Origin: Aggregatilinea lenta
Lineage (GTDB): Bacteria; Chloroflexota; Anaerolineae; Aggregatilineales; Aggregatilineaceae
Assembly: GCF_003569045.1 (NCBI RefSeq)
Contig: NZ_BFCB01000002.1
Location: 1,531,506-1,595,505, forward strand
DNA: 64,000 nt
Reading direction: 5' to 3'
In this document: piece by piece, positions 26,526 through 34,909 of the stretch
Numbering within the stretch: the stretch's first letter is position 1
Layout of the letters: each line of letters begins with the position of its first letter
Notes under the pieces: generated by a model
Seen by the model: only the letters and a program-made list of their open reading frames with translations
Told to the model about the DNA's origin: nothing
Databases searched by the model: none
Translations under genes and position numbers: made by a program

Positions 26526-26570
26526 TATAATAACGGGTATCGTAGGCCAGACATCTGGCAGTCTGCCAGA
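26526..26570 (+). promoter_or_regulatory. -10 box TATAAT and 17-bp palindrome before the HNH gene
   Basis: TATAAT at 26526-26531 has no convincing -35 partner. A perfect palindrome, TCTGGCAG-T-CTGCCAGA (26554-26570), lies 23 bases downstream, between the likely transcription start and the ATG at 26588. That is the place expected for a repressor site, possibly for autoregulation. Confidence 0.5.
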
Positions 26571-26587
26571 GTGGTCGGAAGTGGTCA

Positions 26588-27127
26588 ATGATCGAAGGGC
26601 ATGTTCTACTCCTGAATGGGGGCACGTGGGAACCGCTAACGGTCATCGGCATTCCACGCGCCATCAACCTTCTGCTCTCCGGCAAAGCGTTCGTTGTTGA
26701 AGAATCCGATCGCTTTTTGCGCACCGTCCGCGATAAGTACCGTGTTCCGTCCGTCATCGCCCTGCGCCACTTCATCAATGTGCCCCGCCGCCACGCTCAT
26801 TGGAGCCGCCAGGGCGTGCTCGTCCGCGACAATTACACCTGCATTTACTGTGGGGGCAAGGTCGGGGATATGGTGCGCGGCAAAGTGCTCACGCGCCGCG
26901 ATCTGACGGTCGATCATATTCTGCCCGTGTCACGCGGGGGGAAGAATACGTGGTCGAACACGGCCTGCGCGTGTTTCGCGTGCAACCATCGCAAAGGCAA
27001 CCGTCTGCCCGGCGAGGCAGGGCTGCGCATGCTGTGGGAGCCAAAGACGCCGCGCACCAGCTATCTGGTGATCGAGATGGGTACCGGTCCCGATACGTGG
27101 AAGCGTTACATCGAGATCAGCGGGTAA
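26588..27127 (+). CDS. HNH endonuclease family protein
   Basis: 179 residues. The HNH core (about 82-140) has CIYCGG, DHILPVSRGG (catalytic His) and the second zinc pair CxxC in ACFACNHRKGN. An N-terminal beta segment (VLLLNGGTWEPL) is the one seen in stand-alone HNH proteins common in cyanobacteria and Chloroflexota. DNA cleavage is the family function; target is unknown. It is not next to phage or restriction genes. A strong terminator follows. Confidence 0.85.
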   Translation: MIEGHVLLLNGGTWEPLTVIGIPRAINLLLSGKAFVVEESDRFLRTVRDKYRVPSVIALRHFINVPRRHAHWSRQGVLVRDNYTCIYCGGKVGDMVRGKVLTRRDLTVDHILPVSRGGKNTWSNTACACFACNHRKGNRLPGEAGLRMLWEPKTPRTSYLVIEMGTGPDTWKRYIEISG

Positions 27128-27193
27128 GCGGCAGCCAGACCGGGCCGCCGCTAAGTGCATAGGCTCAGCAGCCGGAGTTTGAATGGTAAACAT

Positions 27194-27233
27194 CCGGGTA
27201 TGGGAGTATCTCGCCCATACCCGGCGATTTTTT
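27194..27233 (+). terminator. Terminator after the HNH gene
   Basis: CCGGGTATGGG (27194-27204) pairs perfectly with CCCATACCCGG (27214-27224), followed by TTTTTT (27228-27233). Confidence 0.9.
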
Positions 27234-27331
27234 GCGGGGCGGCACGGCAAATTATCCGGCTACCTGACCCTTCCTGAACCCTACATAATCCTGTAAAATA
27301 GATATCATCCGTTTTCGGCGGCCCTCAACGC

Positions 27332-27360
27332 TTGACTTGCCGCCGAGGCCGTGATAGACT
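27332..27360 (+). promoter_or_regulatory. Sigma-70-type promoter of the HTH gene
   Basis: TTGACT (27332-27337) and TAGACT (27355-27360) are separated by 17 bases. The start codon is 27 bases after the -10 box. Confidence 0.75.
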
Positions 27361-27386
27361 TAACGGTGCTATGTAGGAGACTAGGG

Positions 27387-27599
27387 ATGATAGACGGCAG
27401 TCGCACGATTAACTCAAAGGCCGTATATTCCCGGCAAGAGGCCGCTGAACTGCTCGGTGTCAGCCTCAGCACATTGAAAAAGTTGATCGATGCTGGATAC
27501 CTGCGGATCAGCCGACCTGCGGGCGTACGGCGTATCTTCATTCAAGGGTCCAGCATTCTCGAAATGCTCGACCAGACATCTGTTGAAAGGCAAGCCTAA
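27387..27599 (+). CDS. Small helix-turn-helix protein (excisionase/MerR-type HTH)
   Basis: 70 residues. YSRQEAAELLGVSLSTLKKL (about 14-33) and the wing AGYLRISRPAGVRRIFI form a helix-turn-helix of the excisionase class, with ILEML at the C-terminus. It should bind DNA as a regulator or recombination directionality factor. ATG 27387 has TAGGAG seven bases upstream. It overlaps the next small frame by one base (TAATG). No integrase is present nearby. Confidence 0.75.
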   Translation: MIDGSRTINSKAVYSRQEAAELLGVSLSTLKKLIDAGYLRISRPAGVRRIFIQGSSILEMLDQTSVERQA

Positions 27600-27811
27600 T
27601 GCACCCCGGTTCGCTCAATCTGTTCGGCGAACTTGACAGCGCAGACGATAGCAAGCCCGACGAACGCTTCCCGCATGATGCGGGCGTCGACGGGCAGCTG
27701 AATAGCCGTGCGGCTCTGTTGGACACCCCGGTGGTTGGGGTGAAAAACGGTTGGGTTGCGTATGGCAAGCAACGATCTCACGGAGCGTGTGGTATGGAGG
27801 GCGCGTTGTAG
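27599..27811 (+). CDS. Small hypothetical protein coupled to the HTH gene
   Basis: 70 residues, hydrophilic, no recognisable domain. Support is positional: its ATG overlaps the HTH stop (TAATG), AAAGG lies eight bases upstream, and a strong terminator begins 31 bases after its stop. Coding potential is uncertain. Confidence 0.35.
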   Translation: MHPGSLNLFGELDSADDSKPDERFPHDAGVDGQLNSRAALLDTPVVGVKNGWVAYGKQRSHGACGMEGAL

Positions 27812-27841
27812 CGTTCTCGTCCGCCACCAGCTCGACCCTTT

Positions 27842-27893
27842 ACCGGGGCGTGGGATCAGCAGTTATGTGGTTCCACGCCCCGGTTGCGTTTTT
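27842..27893 (+). terminator. Terminator after the HTH operon
   Basis: ACCGGGGCGTGG (27842-27853) and CCACGCCCCGGT (27873-27884) form a perfect 12-bp stem with a 19-base loop; TTTTT follows at 27889. Confidence 0.85.
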
Positions 27894-27990
27894 GGTTCGG
27901 GAAGCGCAGCCAACGGGCGAGCCAGCGGGAGAACGGAACTTCCGCACCGTCCCGAACGTCTTACCAGTATGCAGCAGGAAGGCTGTGACG

Positions 27991-28278
27991 ATGACGATCC
28001 AGCAGTTCCACACCAACCAGTTGACGGGCACTGCGTATGACGCCGTGTGGTTCGAAGCGCTGTTCAATGCGCTAGACCACCTGCACGACGACGTCTGCGC
28101 CGACCGTCTGGCACCGCTCCCGGCGACGCCCGTCGACGAGATGGTGGGTTGGCTGGAAGACATCGTCTATACGGCCAAAGAAACCATCTTGGAGCTTCGG
28201 GCGGCTCCGGGACTCGTAGGCAAGGCCGAAAAACTCGGCCAGAGCAGCGGAGGTGACCATGTCTCGCACAACGGGTAA
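27991..28278 (+). CDS. Hypothetical protein, 95 residues
   Basis: Acidic, mostly helical product (FEALFNALDHLHDDV and DEMVGWLEDIVYTAKETILEL) with no known domain that I recognise. AGGAAGG lies about eight bases before ATG 27991, which supports translation. The in-frame upstream part crosses the terminator at 27842 and is not credible. It overlaps the following small frame. Confidence 0.5.
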   Translation: MTIQQFHTNQLTGTAYDAVWFEALFNALDHLHDDVCADRLAPLPATPVDEMVGWLEDIVYTAKETILELRAAPGLVGKAEKLGQSSGGDHVSHNG

Positions 28279-28339
28279 TTGCGACACAGGTCCAGGGAAA
28301 TCACAGTTTCGCTCCGCATTCACCGCCTTGATCGACTAG
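28259..28339 (+). CDS. Possible 26-residue small protein with a consensus SD
   Basis: The ATG at 28259 follows GGAGGTGACC, nearly a perfect anti-SD match, with the five-base spacing from GGAGG expected. The frame reads MSRTTGNCDTGPGKSQF and stops at 28339. It overlaps the end of the 95-residue gene by 20 bases. A 10-bp hairpin (28350-28385) follows. Confidence 0.35.
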   Translation: MSRTTGNCDTGPGKSQFRSAFTALID

Positions 28340-28349
28340 TCAAACGGCT

Positions 28350-28385
28350 GGTTCGGTCGGGGGGTGAATGCCACTCGACCGAACC
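28350..28385. other. Hairpin with 10-bp perfect stem
   Basis: GGTTCGGTCG (28350-28359) pairs with CGACCGAACC (28376-28385). There is no T-tract, so it may be an attenuating or RNA-stabilising structure rather than a terminator. The stretch 28386-28562 holds nothing that I can identify. Confidence 0.5.
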
Positions 28386-28562
28386 GAATCACACCGAAAT
28401 GGAATGACAGATTTGGCCCACATGTAATGGTAAGGAACGCGCGCGACAGAACACACTCGTATCGGAAACGTCGCCCGCGAGGGAAATCAGGGGCCAGTAG
28501 TTTTTTGCAAGATCACACCGCAGGTCCACCAGGGCCTGCACCGGACGCCGCTCACCCCATAA

Positions 28563-28624
28563 GCGGCCCGGGTGGGGAGTTCTGTGCGAACTTGGGTGTT
28601 GGCTCCTCCCCACCCGCCGCTTTT
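28563..28624 (+). terminator. Large GC-rich hairpin with T-tract
   Basis: GCGGCCCGGGTGGGGAG (28563-28579) pairs with CTCCTCCCCACCCGCCGC (28603-28620) with small bulges, followed by TTTT. Likely terminator of the small-gene island. Confidence 0.6.
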
Positions 28625-28706
28625 GTCCGAAACAGCTTATGCCATCGACCGCAAGGGCCTGACGCCCTGATGTGCACTGCACAAAGGAGATAAGTAGCTT
28701 GGGGAG

Positions 28707-28937
28707 TTGCTGCTAAGCCTATTCGACGGGATCGTTATCGATCCGGAACTGCTGCTCGATGCCGTGGGGTTCGCGCTGGTCGGCCTGTTGGGACTGCTGC
28801 CGATCTTCGTCATGACGCTGTCCGAGCATCTCCGGGATCTGCACCTGCCGCGCCTGCGTCTGCGCACCCATCTGGCGGCGCTGAAGGCCGCCGTGCTGTT
28901 AGCCGCGGCGGAATGGACCGCGCGCGTCTTTCTCTAG
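28707..28937 (+). CDS. Small membrane protein, uncertain
   Basis: Up to 76 residues from TTG 28707, or 58 from GTG 28761. One clear hydrophobic helix (GFALVGLLGLLPIFVMTL) and a second weaker one near the C-terminus (ALKAAVLLAAAEW). AAGGAG lies at 28684, rather far for the TTG. Nothing else identifies it. Confidence 0.35.
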   Translation: MLLSLFDGIVIDPELLLDAVGFALVGLLGLLPIFVMTLSEHLRDLHLPRLRLRTHLAALKAAVLLAAAEWTARVFL

Positions 28938-28994
28938 CCCACCGTGGCAGGCGACCCGCGCCCGCCGCGTTTCCCTCTCTGGCTGGCGGGGCAG

Positions 28995-29891
28995 TCAGCC
29001 GGACCACAAGCCAAGCACCACCACGACAATCAGCGCCAGGGGCACCAGCCCCGCACGCACGATCATCCACAGCAGCACCGGAGGCCGGTCGCTCAGTGGC
29101 GCGCGCAGGCCCTGCCACGCCAGCCCCATCAGCGGCAGCGCCAGCAGCGCGGCGATGACCAGCGCGAACGATGGCACGCGTCCCGGCCACAAAATCAGCG
29201 CGGCGATCACGCCCACCGCCGCCATGCCCGCGTACAGCCACGCGACACGCCCTTCCCCAACGATTACCGGCAGCGTCTGCTTGCCGACCTGTGCATCAGC
29301 AGGCCGGTCGGGTGCGGCAATCGCCAGGAACAACGACGCGACGAACGGCAGCAGCGGCAGGCAGATCAAAAACAGGTCGCGGCTGAGCTGGCCGGTTTGC
29401 AGGCTGTAGGCCCACTGGGGAACGATCAGTGCGGCGACAACCCCAGTCGTGACTTCGCCCGCGCCACGCCAGCCGAGCTTGAGCGGCGGCGCGGTGTAAA
29501 ACAGGGCCGCAAACAGCGCCCCAACCAGCAGCGCCCAACTCACGGACGAGAGTCCCGCCAGCGCCGCACCCAGGAGCGCCCCACCCTGGCACGCGATCCC
29601 GGCAGCCAGCGCGATCCAGGGCGGCAGTGCGCCCGTGGTCAACTCGCCGCTGCCGCCGGAGAGCAGCGTACGGCGCGTGTTGATCGCATCGGTTGCCTGA
29701 TCCCAGTAATCGTTGAAATACGCGACACTGAGCTGTGCCAGCAGCTCGATCCCGGCCCCGGCCAGCAGCCACCCGCCGTCCAGCCCGCCGCGATCACGGT
29801 TCGCCACGGCAAGGCCGAGCGCGTAGGTCAGCAGCGGCAGCGGCAGGAAGTGAAACCGGCTGAGGCGGATAAAGGCGGCGATCCGGTGCAT
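28995..29891 (-). CDS. UbiA-superfamily prenyltransferase (MenA-like)
   Basis: 298 residues with eight or nine TM helices. The first Asp-rich motif is NDYWDQATD (about 60-68) and the second is DRPADAQVGKQTLPV (about 195-209), both binding prenyl diphosphate through magnesium. UbiA enzymes attach isoprenoid chains to quinone, haem or lipid acceptors; MenA-like menaquinone synthesis is plausible but men genes are not nearby. GAGGA stands just before ATG 29891. It is divergent from rtcB. Confidence 0.85.
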   Translation of the reverse strand: MHRIAAFIRLSRFHFLPLPLLTYALGLAVANRDRGGLDGGWLLAGAGIELLAQLSVAYFNDYWDQATDAINTRRTLLSGGSGELTTGALPPWIALAAGIACQGGALLGAALAGLSSVSWALLVGALFAALFYTAPPLKLGWRGAGEVTTGVVAALIVPQWAYSLQTGQLSRDLFLICLPLLPFVASLFLAIAAPDRPADAQVGKQTLPVIVGEGRVAWLYAGMAAVGVIAALILWPGRVPSFALVIAALLALPLMGLAWQGLRAPLSDRPPVLLWMIVRAGLVPLALIVVVVLGLWSG

Positions 29892-29919
29892 CGATCCTCG
29901 TGGTCTGGCGAATGGTCGC

Positions 29920-29925
29920 TATAAT
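29920..29925 (+). promoter_or_regulatory. Possible -10 box of rtcB
   Basis: TATAAT lies in the 93-base divergent spacer, 60 bases before the rtcB start. No good -35 box is seen 17 bases upstream. Confidence 0.4.
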
Positions 29926-29984
29926 GGATGTTAAAGGCAGCGTCCGCCGGGAGCAATTGGGACACGCCCGGAGAGTGTGGGTCA

Positions 29985-31457
29985 ATGAACGGACAAACGC
30001 TGATCGATCTCGGCTTCCAGCCGGGCCGCGCGGTCGGCATCGCGCTGAAAGCGGCAGCGGCGGCACAAGCAAACGGCACACCGGAGGCGGAAACGCTGGC
30101 GGCGCTGGCGGACGTGCTGCGCGCCCCGGCAGCTTACGCCGATCACCCGGTGTACGGCGCGGTCGCCGACGCCGTGATGACGGACACGGATTACAACGCG
30201 CGCAGATCGAGCGACAGCCCCGTGCCCGCCGCCCCGTACAAGGTATGGGGCCGGGACGGCATCGAATCGGACGCGCTGGACCAGATGAAACGCGCGGTGA
30301 AGCTGCCGATCTCGGTGCGCGGGGCGCTGATGCCGGATGCACACCCCGGCTATGGCCTGCCCATCGGCGGGGTGCTGGCGACGGATAACGCCGTGATCCC
30401 GTACGCGGTAGGCGTGGACATCGCCTGCCGGATGCGGCTGACCGTGTTCGACACCTCACCGCACATCCTCGACCAGAAGCGTGAGCGCTTCCGCACGGTG
30501 CTGGAAGAACAAACGCGCTTTGGCGCGGGCAGCACGTGGTCCCTTCCGCGCGAGCACGAGGTGATGGACGATCCGCTGTGGGACGAGCACACCGCCGCGC
30601 GGCTGTTCAAAGACGTCGCGTGGCGCCAGCTTGGCACGAGCGGATCGGGCAATCACTTCGTGGAGTTCGGCGCGCTGGTCGTCAACTCGGAGATTCCCTC
30701 CCCGCTGGGTACAATTGCACCCGGCACATACCTCGCCCTGCTGAGCCACAGCGGGAGCCGCCGTTTCGGGCTGGAAATGGCAAACCGCTACACGCGCATC
30801 GCCATGCAGATGCACGAGACGCTGCCGAAGGAGTACCAGCACCTCGCGTGGCTGGGGCTGGATCACAGCGCGGGAGCGGAGTACTGGGCCGCGATGACGC
30901 TCGCGGGGCGCTACGCCAGCGCGAACCACGCCATCATCCACCAACAGATCGCGGAGGCGATCGGCTTCCCGGTGGTGGGCGGCGTGGAGAATCACCATAA
31001 CTTCGCGTGGCAGGAAACGTTCGACGGGCAGGACGTGATCGTGCATCGCAAGGGCGCGACGCCTGCCGGAATGGGCGTGCTGGGCGTGATCCCCGGCAGC
31101 ATGGGCACACCGGGTTACGTGGTGCGCGGACTGGGCAGCGCCGAGGCGCTCAACAGCGCGTCGCACGGGGCGGGCCGCCGCCTGAGCCGCAAGCGCGCGA
31201 TCGAAAAGTTCGATTGGGACAGCGTGCGGCGGTATCTGAAGGAACAAAACGTCGAGCTGATCTCGGCGGGCCTGGACGAAGCGCCGGGAGCCTATAAGGA
31301 CATCCGCAAAGTGATGGCCGATCAGGCGGATCTGGTCGAGGCGCTGGCGGAGTTCCAGCCCCGGCTCGTCAAAATGGATGGCGACTCTCCTGACCGCCGC
31401 GCGGAGCGGCAGCCGGGCAAAAGCAGGCAAAAGAAGGGCAGACGGCGCTCACCATGA
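29985..31457 (+). CDS. rtcB: RNA-splicing ligase RtcB family protein
   Basis: 490 residues. All RtcB metal and GMP-site motifs are seen: MPDAHPGYG (D118, H120), GVDIAC148, GTSGSGNH224F, LSH255SGSR, ENHHNF (about 337-338), RKGATPA and SASHGAGRRLSR with H394 as the guanylylated histidine. The enzyme joins RNA 2',3'-cyclic phosphate or 3'-phosphate ends to 5'-OH ends. Bacterial roles are RNA repair and tRNA or rRNA maintenance. The C-terminal tail is basic. Its stop overlaps the start of the XdhC-like gene (ATGA). Confidence 0.95.
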   Translation: MNGQTLIDLGFQPGRAVGIALKAAAAAQANGTPEAETLAALADVLRAPAAYADHPVYGAVADAVMTDTDYNARRSSDSPVPAAPYKVWGRDGIESDALDQMKRAVKLPISVRGALMPDAHPGYGLPIGGVLATDNAVIPYAVGVDIACRMRLTVFDTSPHILDQKRERFRTVLEEQTRFGAGSTWSLPREHEVMDDPLWDEHTAARLFKDVAWRQLGTSGSGNHFVEFGALVVNSEIPSPLGTIAPGTYLALLSHSGSRRFGLEMANRYTRIAMQMHETLPKEYQHLAWLGLDHSAGAEYWAAMTLAGRYASANHAIIHQQIAEAIGFPVVGGVENHHNFAWQETFDGQDVIVHRKGATPAGMGVLGVIPGSMGTPGYVVRGLGSAEALNSASHGAGRRLSRKRAIEKFDWDSVRRYLKEQNVELISAGLDEAPGAYKDIRKVMADQADLVEALAEFQPRLVKMDGDSPDRRAERQPGKSRQKKGRRRSP

Positions 31458-32521
31458 AAGACGATATTCTGGCGCAGGCAGCGGAATGGTTGGATGCAGG
31501 TGAACCGGTCGCCGTGGCGACTATCGTGCGGATCTTCGGCTCGTCAAACCAACCGCTGGGCGCGCGCATGATCATCACGCGTGACAACCGCTTCGAGGGC
31601 GCGGTTAGCGGCGGCTGCGTCGAGACGGACGTGTACGAAACGTCGCAGAATGTGCTGACAACCGGCAACGCGTTGATGCTGCATTACAAGCACGTGGAAA
31701 ATCCGCTGGTCGAGATCGGTCTGAACTGTGAAGGCAAGATCGACGTGCTGGTCGAAAAGCTCGATCGCGCCACGCTCGACCTGCTGCGCACCGGGCCGGA
31801 GCGCCGCGTCACGGTGACCCTGTGCACGCCGGGCACGCCCTCTGAACCGAACGCGCGCCACGCGCAGATCGCGCCAGACGGGTCCGGCTCCAACGGCCTG
31901 CTGCCGGAGGCGGTCATCCGCGACGCGCTGACCGCCCTGCGCGACGACAAGCCCGTCTCGACCACTTATGCCGATGGTACGGTCGCATTGTTCGAGCCAG
32001 TGCTGCCCCCGCCCACGCTGCTGATCTTCGGCGGGGACGTGACCGCGCAGCCGCTGGTGCGCTTCGCCAAGATCCTGGGCCTGCGGACGGTTGTCACCGA
32101 CGCGCGCCCGGCCTTCGCCACGCGCGAAAAACATCCCGACGCGGACGAGGTCATTGCGGCGTGGCCCGCCGAGGTGATCCGGCGCGTAGGCGTGGACGCG
32201 CGCACGTTCGTCGTGTCGTTGAACCACGAGCCGCGCTTCGAGGACGCGCTGATGCTGGCGCTGGCCGGTCACGAAACCGGCTATCTGGGCGCGATCGGCA
32301 AGCGCGCGCGGCACGAGGAGCGGACGGCGCGCCTGCAAGACGCGGGCCTGGACATGGCCCAACTGCCGACGATCCACACGCCGATCGGGCTGGACATCGG
32401 GGGCAAGTCGCCGGAGGAAATCGCGCTGAGTATCATCGCGGAGATCGTTGCGGTCAAAAACGGGCGTCCCGGCGGGATGCTGATCGCGCACTTCGCGCGC
32501 GCAATGGCGGCAGAATCGTAA
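31454..32521 (+). CDS. XdhC/CoxI family protein
   Basis: 355 residues. N-terminal XdhC/CoxI domain (about 8-80) with GSSNQPLGARM and GAVSGGCVE, and a C-terminal Rossmann-like domain (about 185-345) beginning LLIFGGDVTAQPLVR. Family members handle molybdenum cofactor for xanthine or CO dehydrogenases. No molybdoenzyme is in the window, and the gene is instead translationally coupled to rtcB. The glycine-rich loop and Cys of GGC are intact. Confidence 0.85.
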   Translation: MKDDILAQAAEWLDAGEPVAVATIVRIFGSSNQPLGARMIITRDNRFEGAVSGGCVETDVYETSQNVLTTGNALMLHYKHVENPLVEIGLNCEGKIDVLVEKLDRATLDLLRTGPERRVTVTLCTPGTPSEPNARHAQIAPDGSGSNGLLPEAVIRDALTALRDDKPVSTTYADGTVALFEPVLPPPTLLIFGGDVTAQPLVRFAKILGLRTVVTDARPAFATREKHPDADEVIAAWPAEVIRRVGVDARTFVVSLNHEPRFEDALMLALAGHETGYLGAIGKRARHEERTARLQDAGLDMAQLPTIHTPIGLDIGGKSPEEIALSIIAEIVAVKNGRPGGMLIAHFARAMAAES

Positions 32522-32558
32522 GACGGATCGCAGCGTGCGGCGTTGGCGAGAGAAACTC

Positions 32559-33413
32559 ATGGCACCGTTCACCCGGCCCTCGTCCGGCGATAATTCAGGC
32601 GCGAAGCTTCCCCAGGAAGCCGAATTCGTCGCGTGGGTAGCATCAGCATACGAGGCGCGGCCCGAATTCGAGCGCCGCGCCCGCGAAGCCGCCGCACGGC
32701 TTAGCGCTCCCCAGATCCGGAACCTGCCGCACTACTTTTACTATGACGAGAACAAGCATCTCAAACCCGCCGAGCTTCAGGATCGGTTCAATGGGCTTGG
32801 CGAGTGGATGAGCATGTGCCAAGCAGCGGTTTTCGAGATGTTCTACCACCGCCCGGAAGTTGCGCTGCCAATTCTGAACGATATCGCCTTTGGGGAGTAT
32901 GACTGGACACAAATCCAGGCCATCGATGTCCTGTGCCGACTGGCCCGCGACGGCGTCATCGACCGTGAGAGAACGCTGCGGAAAATCGTCTCGGCGTGGC
33001 CGACATGGCGCGATACCGCACAAGATGCGGCGATCTTCAGCCTGTCACTCGTGATTCCCACCATCCCCGAGGTCATCGATCTCATCAAACAGGCTATTTC
33101 CGACATCGACGGACCACCACGAGCGTATATCGCGCTGCACCGTGTCGCGCCGGAAGAAGCACTTGGCTACCGCGCCGATCTGATAGCGCAGATGAACAGT
33201 TCCGGACAGCCTGCCCGTACCCCTGATGAAGGTGCAAGCGACAGACAAATTCAGGCCGCGATTGACCTGAGCACCATGTATCCCGACGAAGCCGAATTCA
33301 GCGACCGGCTCCTGGCATGGGCCCAAAACCACCCCGACGAAGTTACCAGGCAGGCGCTGCGCCACGCCCTACGCAATTTGTCCCATATCACCTTACCAGA
33401 AGACATGCCGTAA
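32559..33413 (+). CDS. Hypothetical helical-repeat protein
   Basis: 284 residues. Almost wholly alpha-helical with repeated helix pairs (for example about 78-190) that suggest a HEAT-like solenoid. No catalytic motif or membrane segment. Base composition is visibly less GC-rich than rtcB. It starts 37 bases after the XdhC-like gene; ATG 32559 is preferred to GTG 32535. A terminator follows. Confidence 0.6.
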   Translation: MAPFTRPSSGDNSGAKLPQEAEFVAWVASAYEARPEFERRAREAAARLSAPQIRNLPHYFYYDENKHLKPAELQDRFNGLGEWMSMCQAAVFEMFYHRPEVALPILNDIAFGEYDWTQIQAIDVLCRLARDGVIDRERTLRKIVSAWPTWRDTAQDAAIFSLSLVIPTIPEVIDLIKQAISDIDGPPRAYIALHRVAPEEALGYRADLIAQMNSSGQPARTPDEGASDRQIQAAIDLSTMYPDEAEFSDRLLAWAQNHPDEVTRQALRHALRNLSHITLPEDMP

Positions 33414-33427
33414 GCTCTTGCACAAGT

Positions 33428-33449
33428 GGGCCATCCGGCCCTTTTTTTT
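33428..33449 (+). terminator. Terminator of the rtcB operon
   Basis: GGGCC-ATCC-GGCCC followed by eight Ts (33442-33449). Confidence 0.9.
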
Positions 33450-33583
33450 CGCCACACGCCAGATCCGGGTGAAAAATGCGACAATCCACGTATAAAATTC
33501 GTAATGATGATCGAGAGCCAACGGTATAACCCTGGCAGCGGGACAGCCCGCTACACATACGCGTATTGGAAAGAGACGACACG

Positions 33584-34099
33584 ATGAAACGGATACAGGG
33601 CCGACCGTCCATCGCCATCAGCGGCGTGATCGCGGCGCTGGTGCTGGCGATCCTGGCCTGTTCGGGCACGCCCGCCTCCACACTGAACGAGGGCAAAGGC
33701 ACGCGCAACGATCCGGTCCCGGTGGGCAAGTACATGGTGACGACCAATTACGAGGTCCGCGCGCAGGCCGTCTCGCACGTGGACACCGAGGAACCATCCA
33801 GCGAGACGGACGAATACCGCAAGGTCCAGTTCCTGATCAAGTGCCGCAAGTCGCCGGACGACGTGTGCGACCTGGACCAAATCCGCGAGAATCTGAAGTT
33901 GGTCAGCGTCACGGGAATCATTTTCGATCCGGTTCCGAACGTTGATCTGCCCCCGTCCGATAAGCCGCTTGGGGGTGACATTCTGGGCGAGGCGGAAAAA
34001 GCCGGGTGGCTGGTGTACGAGATCCCGATCGGGCTGGACATCACGCTGGGGATGGCCGAGTATGAGACGGACCGGCGCGGCTTCTTCGTGCTGCCGTAA
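33584..34099 (+). CDS. Putative lipoprotein (DUF4352-like)
   Basis: 171 residues. Lipobox AILAC (Cys about 26) after a short basic n-region. The mature part (GTRNDPVPVGKYMVTT) resembles small immunoglobulin-like extracytoplasmic domains of the DUF4352 kind, with a pair of cysteines (KCRK and DVCDL). Function unknown. It starts 134 bases after the terminator, so it has its own promoter; a TATAAA at about 33492 is a weak candidate. Confidence 0.65.
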   Translation: MKRIQGRPSIAISGVIAALVLAILACSGTPASTLNEGKGTRNDPVPVGKYMVTTNYEVRAQAVSHVDTEEPSSETDEYRKVQFLIKCRKSPDDVCDLDQIRENLKLVSVTGIIFDPVPNVDLPPSDKPLGGDILGEAEKAGWLVYEIPIGLDITLGMAEYETDRRGFFVLP

Positions 34100-34120
34100 C
34101 CCCTCACGCAGGAGCACATG

Positions 34121-34492
34121 ATGGCAAGTGAAGCCTACCAAACCAGCGAAGCGCTGTGCGCGTTTGCGCTCGGCCTGCCGAACGCCTGGGAGGACTTCCC
34201 GTGGGGCGAGCGCGTGATCAAGGTCAACAAGAAGATCTTCGTCTTCTTCGGCGCGCAGGAGCCGGAGCGCACAAACCTGTATCTCGGCGTGAAGCTGCCC
34301 GACTCCGCCGAGGATGTGCTGATCCTGCCGTTCGCCACGCCGATGGGCTACAACCTGGGCAAACACGATTGGATCGCGTTTAACTTCCCGCCGGGCGAAA
34401 TCCCGCCCGCGCGCATCGTGATGCCCTGGATCGTGGAGAGCTACCGCGCCGTCGCGCCAAAAGCCCTCTCCGCGCAGGTGAGCCTGCTGTAA
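34121..34492 (+). CDS. MmcQ/YjbR family protein
   Basis: 123 residues. YjbR-type fold: LPNAWEDFPWGERVIKVNKKIFVF, LYLGVKLP, MGYNLGKHDWIAFN, then WIVESYRAVAPK. Members are small cytoplasmic proteins with a cyclic, DNA-binding-like alpha/beta fold; biochemical role is not established. ATG 34121 is chosen because AGGAG sits six bases upstream; the ATG at 34118 would be three bases away. Confidence 0.85.
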   Translation: MASEAYQTSEALCAFALGLPNAWEDFPWGERVIKVNKKIFVFFGAQEPERTNLYLGVKLPDSAEDVLILPFATPMGYNLGKHDWIAFNFPPGEIPPARIVMPWIVESYRAVAPKALSAQVSLL

Positions 34493-34606
34493 GAACAAGC
34501 CACAACAGCGCACTGACGAATACCGGGGTAGAATCGGCGTAATGCAATATGGAGCACTCCGACTCAAACCACAGGCGCAACGTTCGTTAAGATGACAGGA
34601 AATACG

Positions 34607-34909
34607 ATGTCAACCACGGTGCTGAGTATCGATACCATCGTTTCCAACCCCGATGTTCGCGGGGGACGTCCGACCATCGACGGGCGGGCGATCACAGTGT
34701 CCGATCTCGTGGCACGCTATCTGCGCGGCGTGTCGCCTGAAGACCTCGCATCCAACTTCGACCTGGCATTCGGGCAGGTTCATGCTGCTCTGGCCTACTA
34801 CTACATGCACAAGCAGGCAATCGACGACGACCTGCGCCGCGATCTGGAAACAGCTAATCGACTAAAGACTGAATTGGAGCAGCGGGGGAAGCTGGGGAAA
34901 CTTGACTGA
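34607..34909 (+). CDS. DUF433 family antitoxin
   Basis: 100 residues. DUF433 core (about 10-65): SNPDVRGGRPTIDGRAITV and an HTH-like helix pair ending QVHAALAYYYMHK. It pairs with DUF5615 PIN-like proteins in toxin-antitoxin systems. The C-terminal helix would wrap the toxin. AGGA lies six bases before ATG 34607, which I prefer to ATG 34592. It overlaps the broken toxin frame by eight bases. Confidence 0.85.
   Translation: MSTTVLSIDTIVSNPDVRGGRPTIDGRAITVSDLVARYLRGVSPEDLASNFDLAFGQVHAALAYYYMHKQAIDDDLRRDLETANRLKTELEQRGKLGKLD

Noticed and set aside
28364-28693. Plus-strand frame of 109 codons
   Set aside because: It spans a hairpin and a terminator, has no SD and gives no recognisable protein; I treat the stretch as noncoding.
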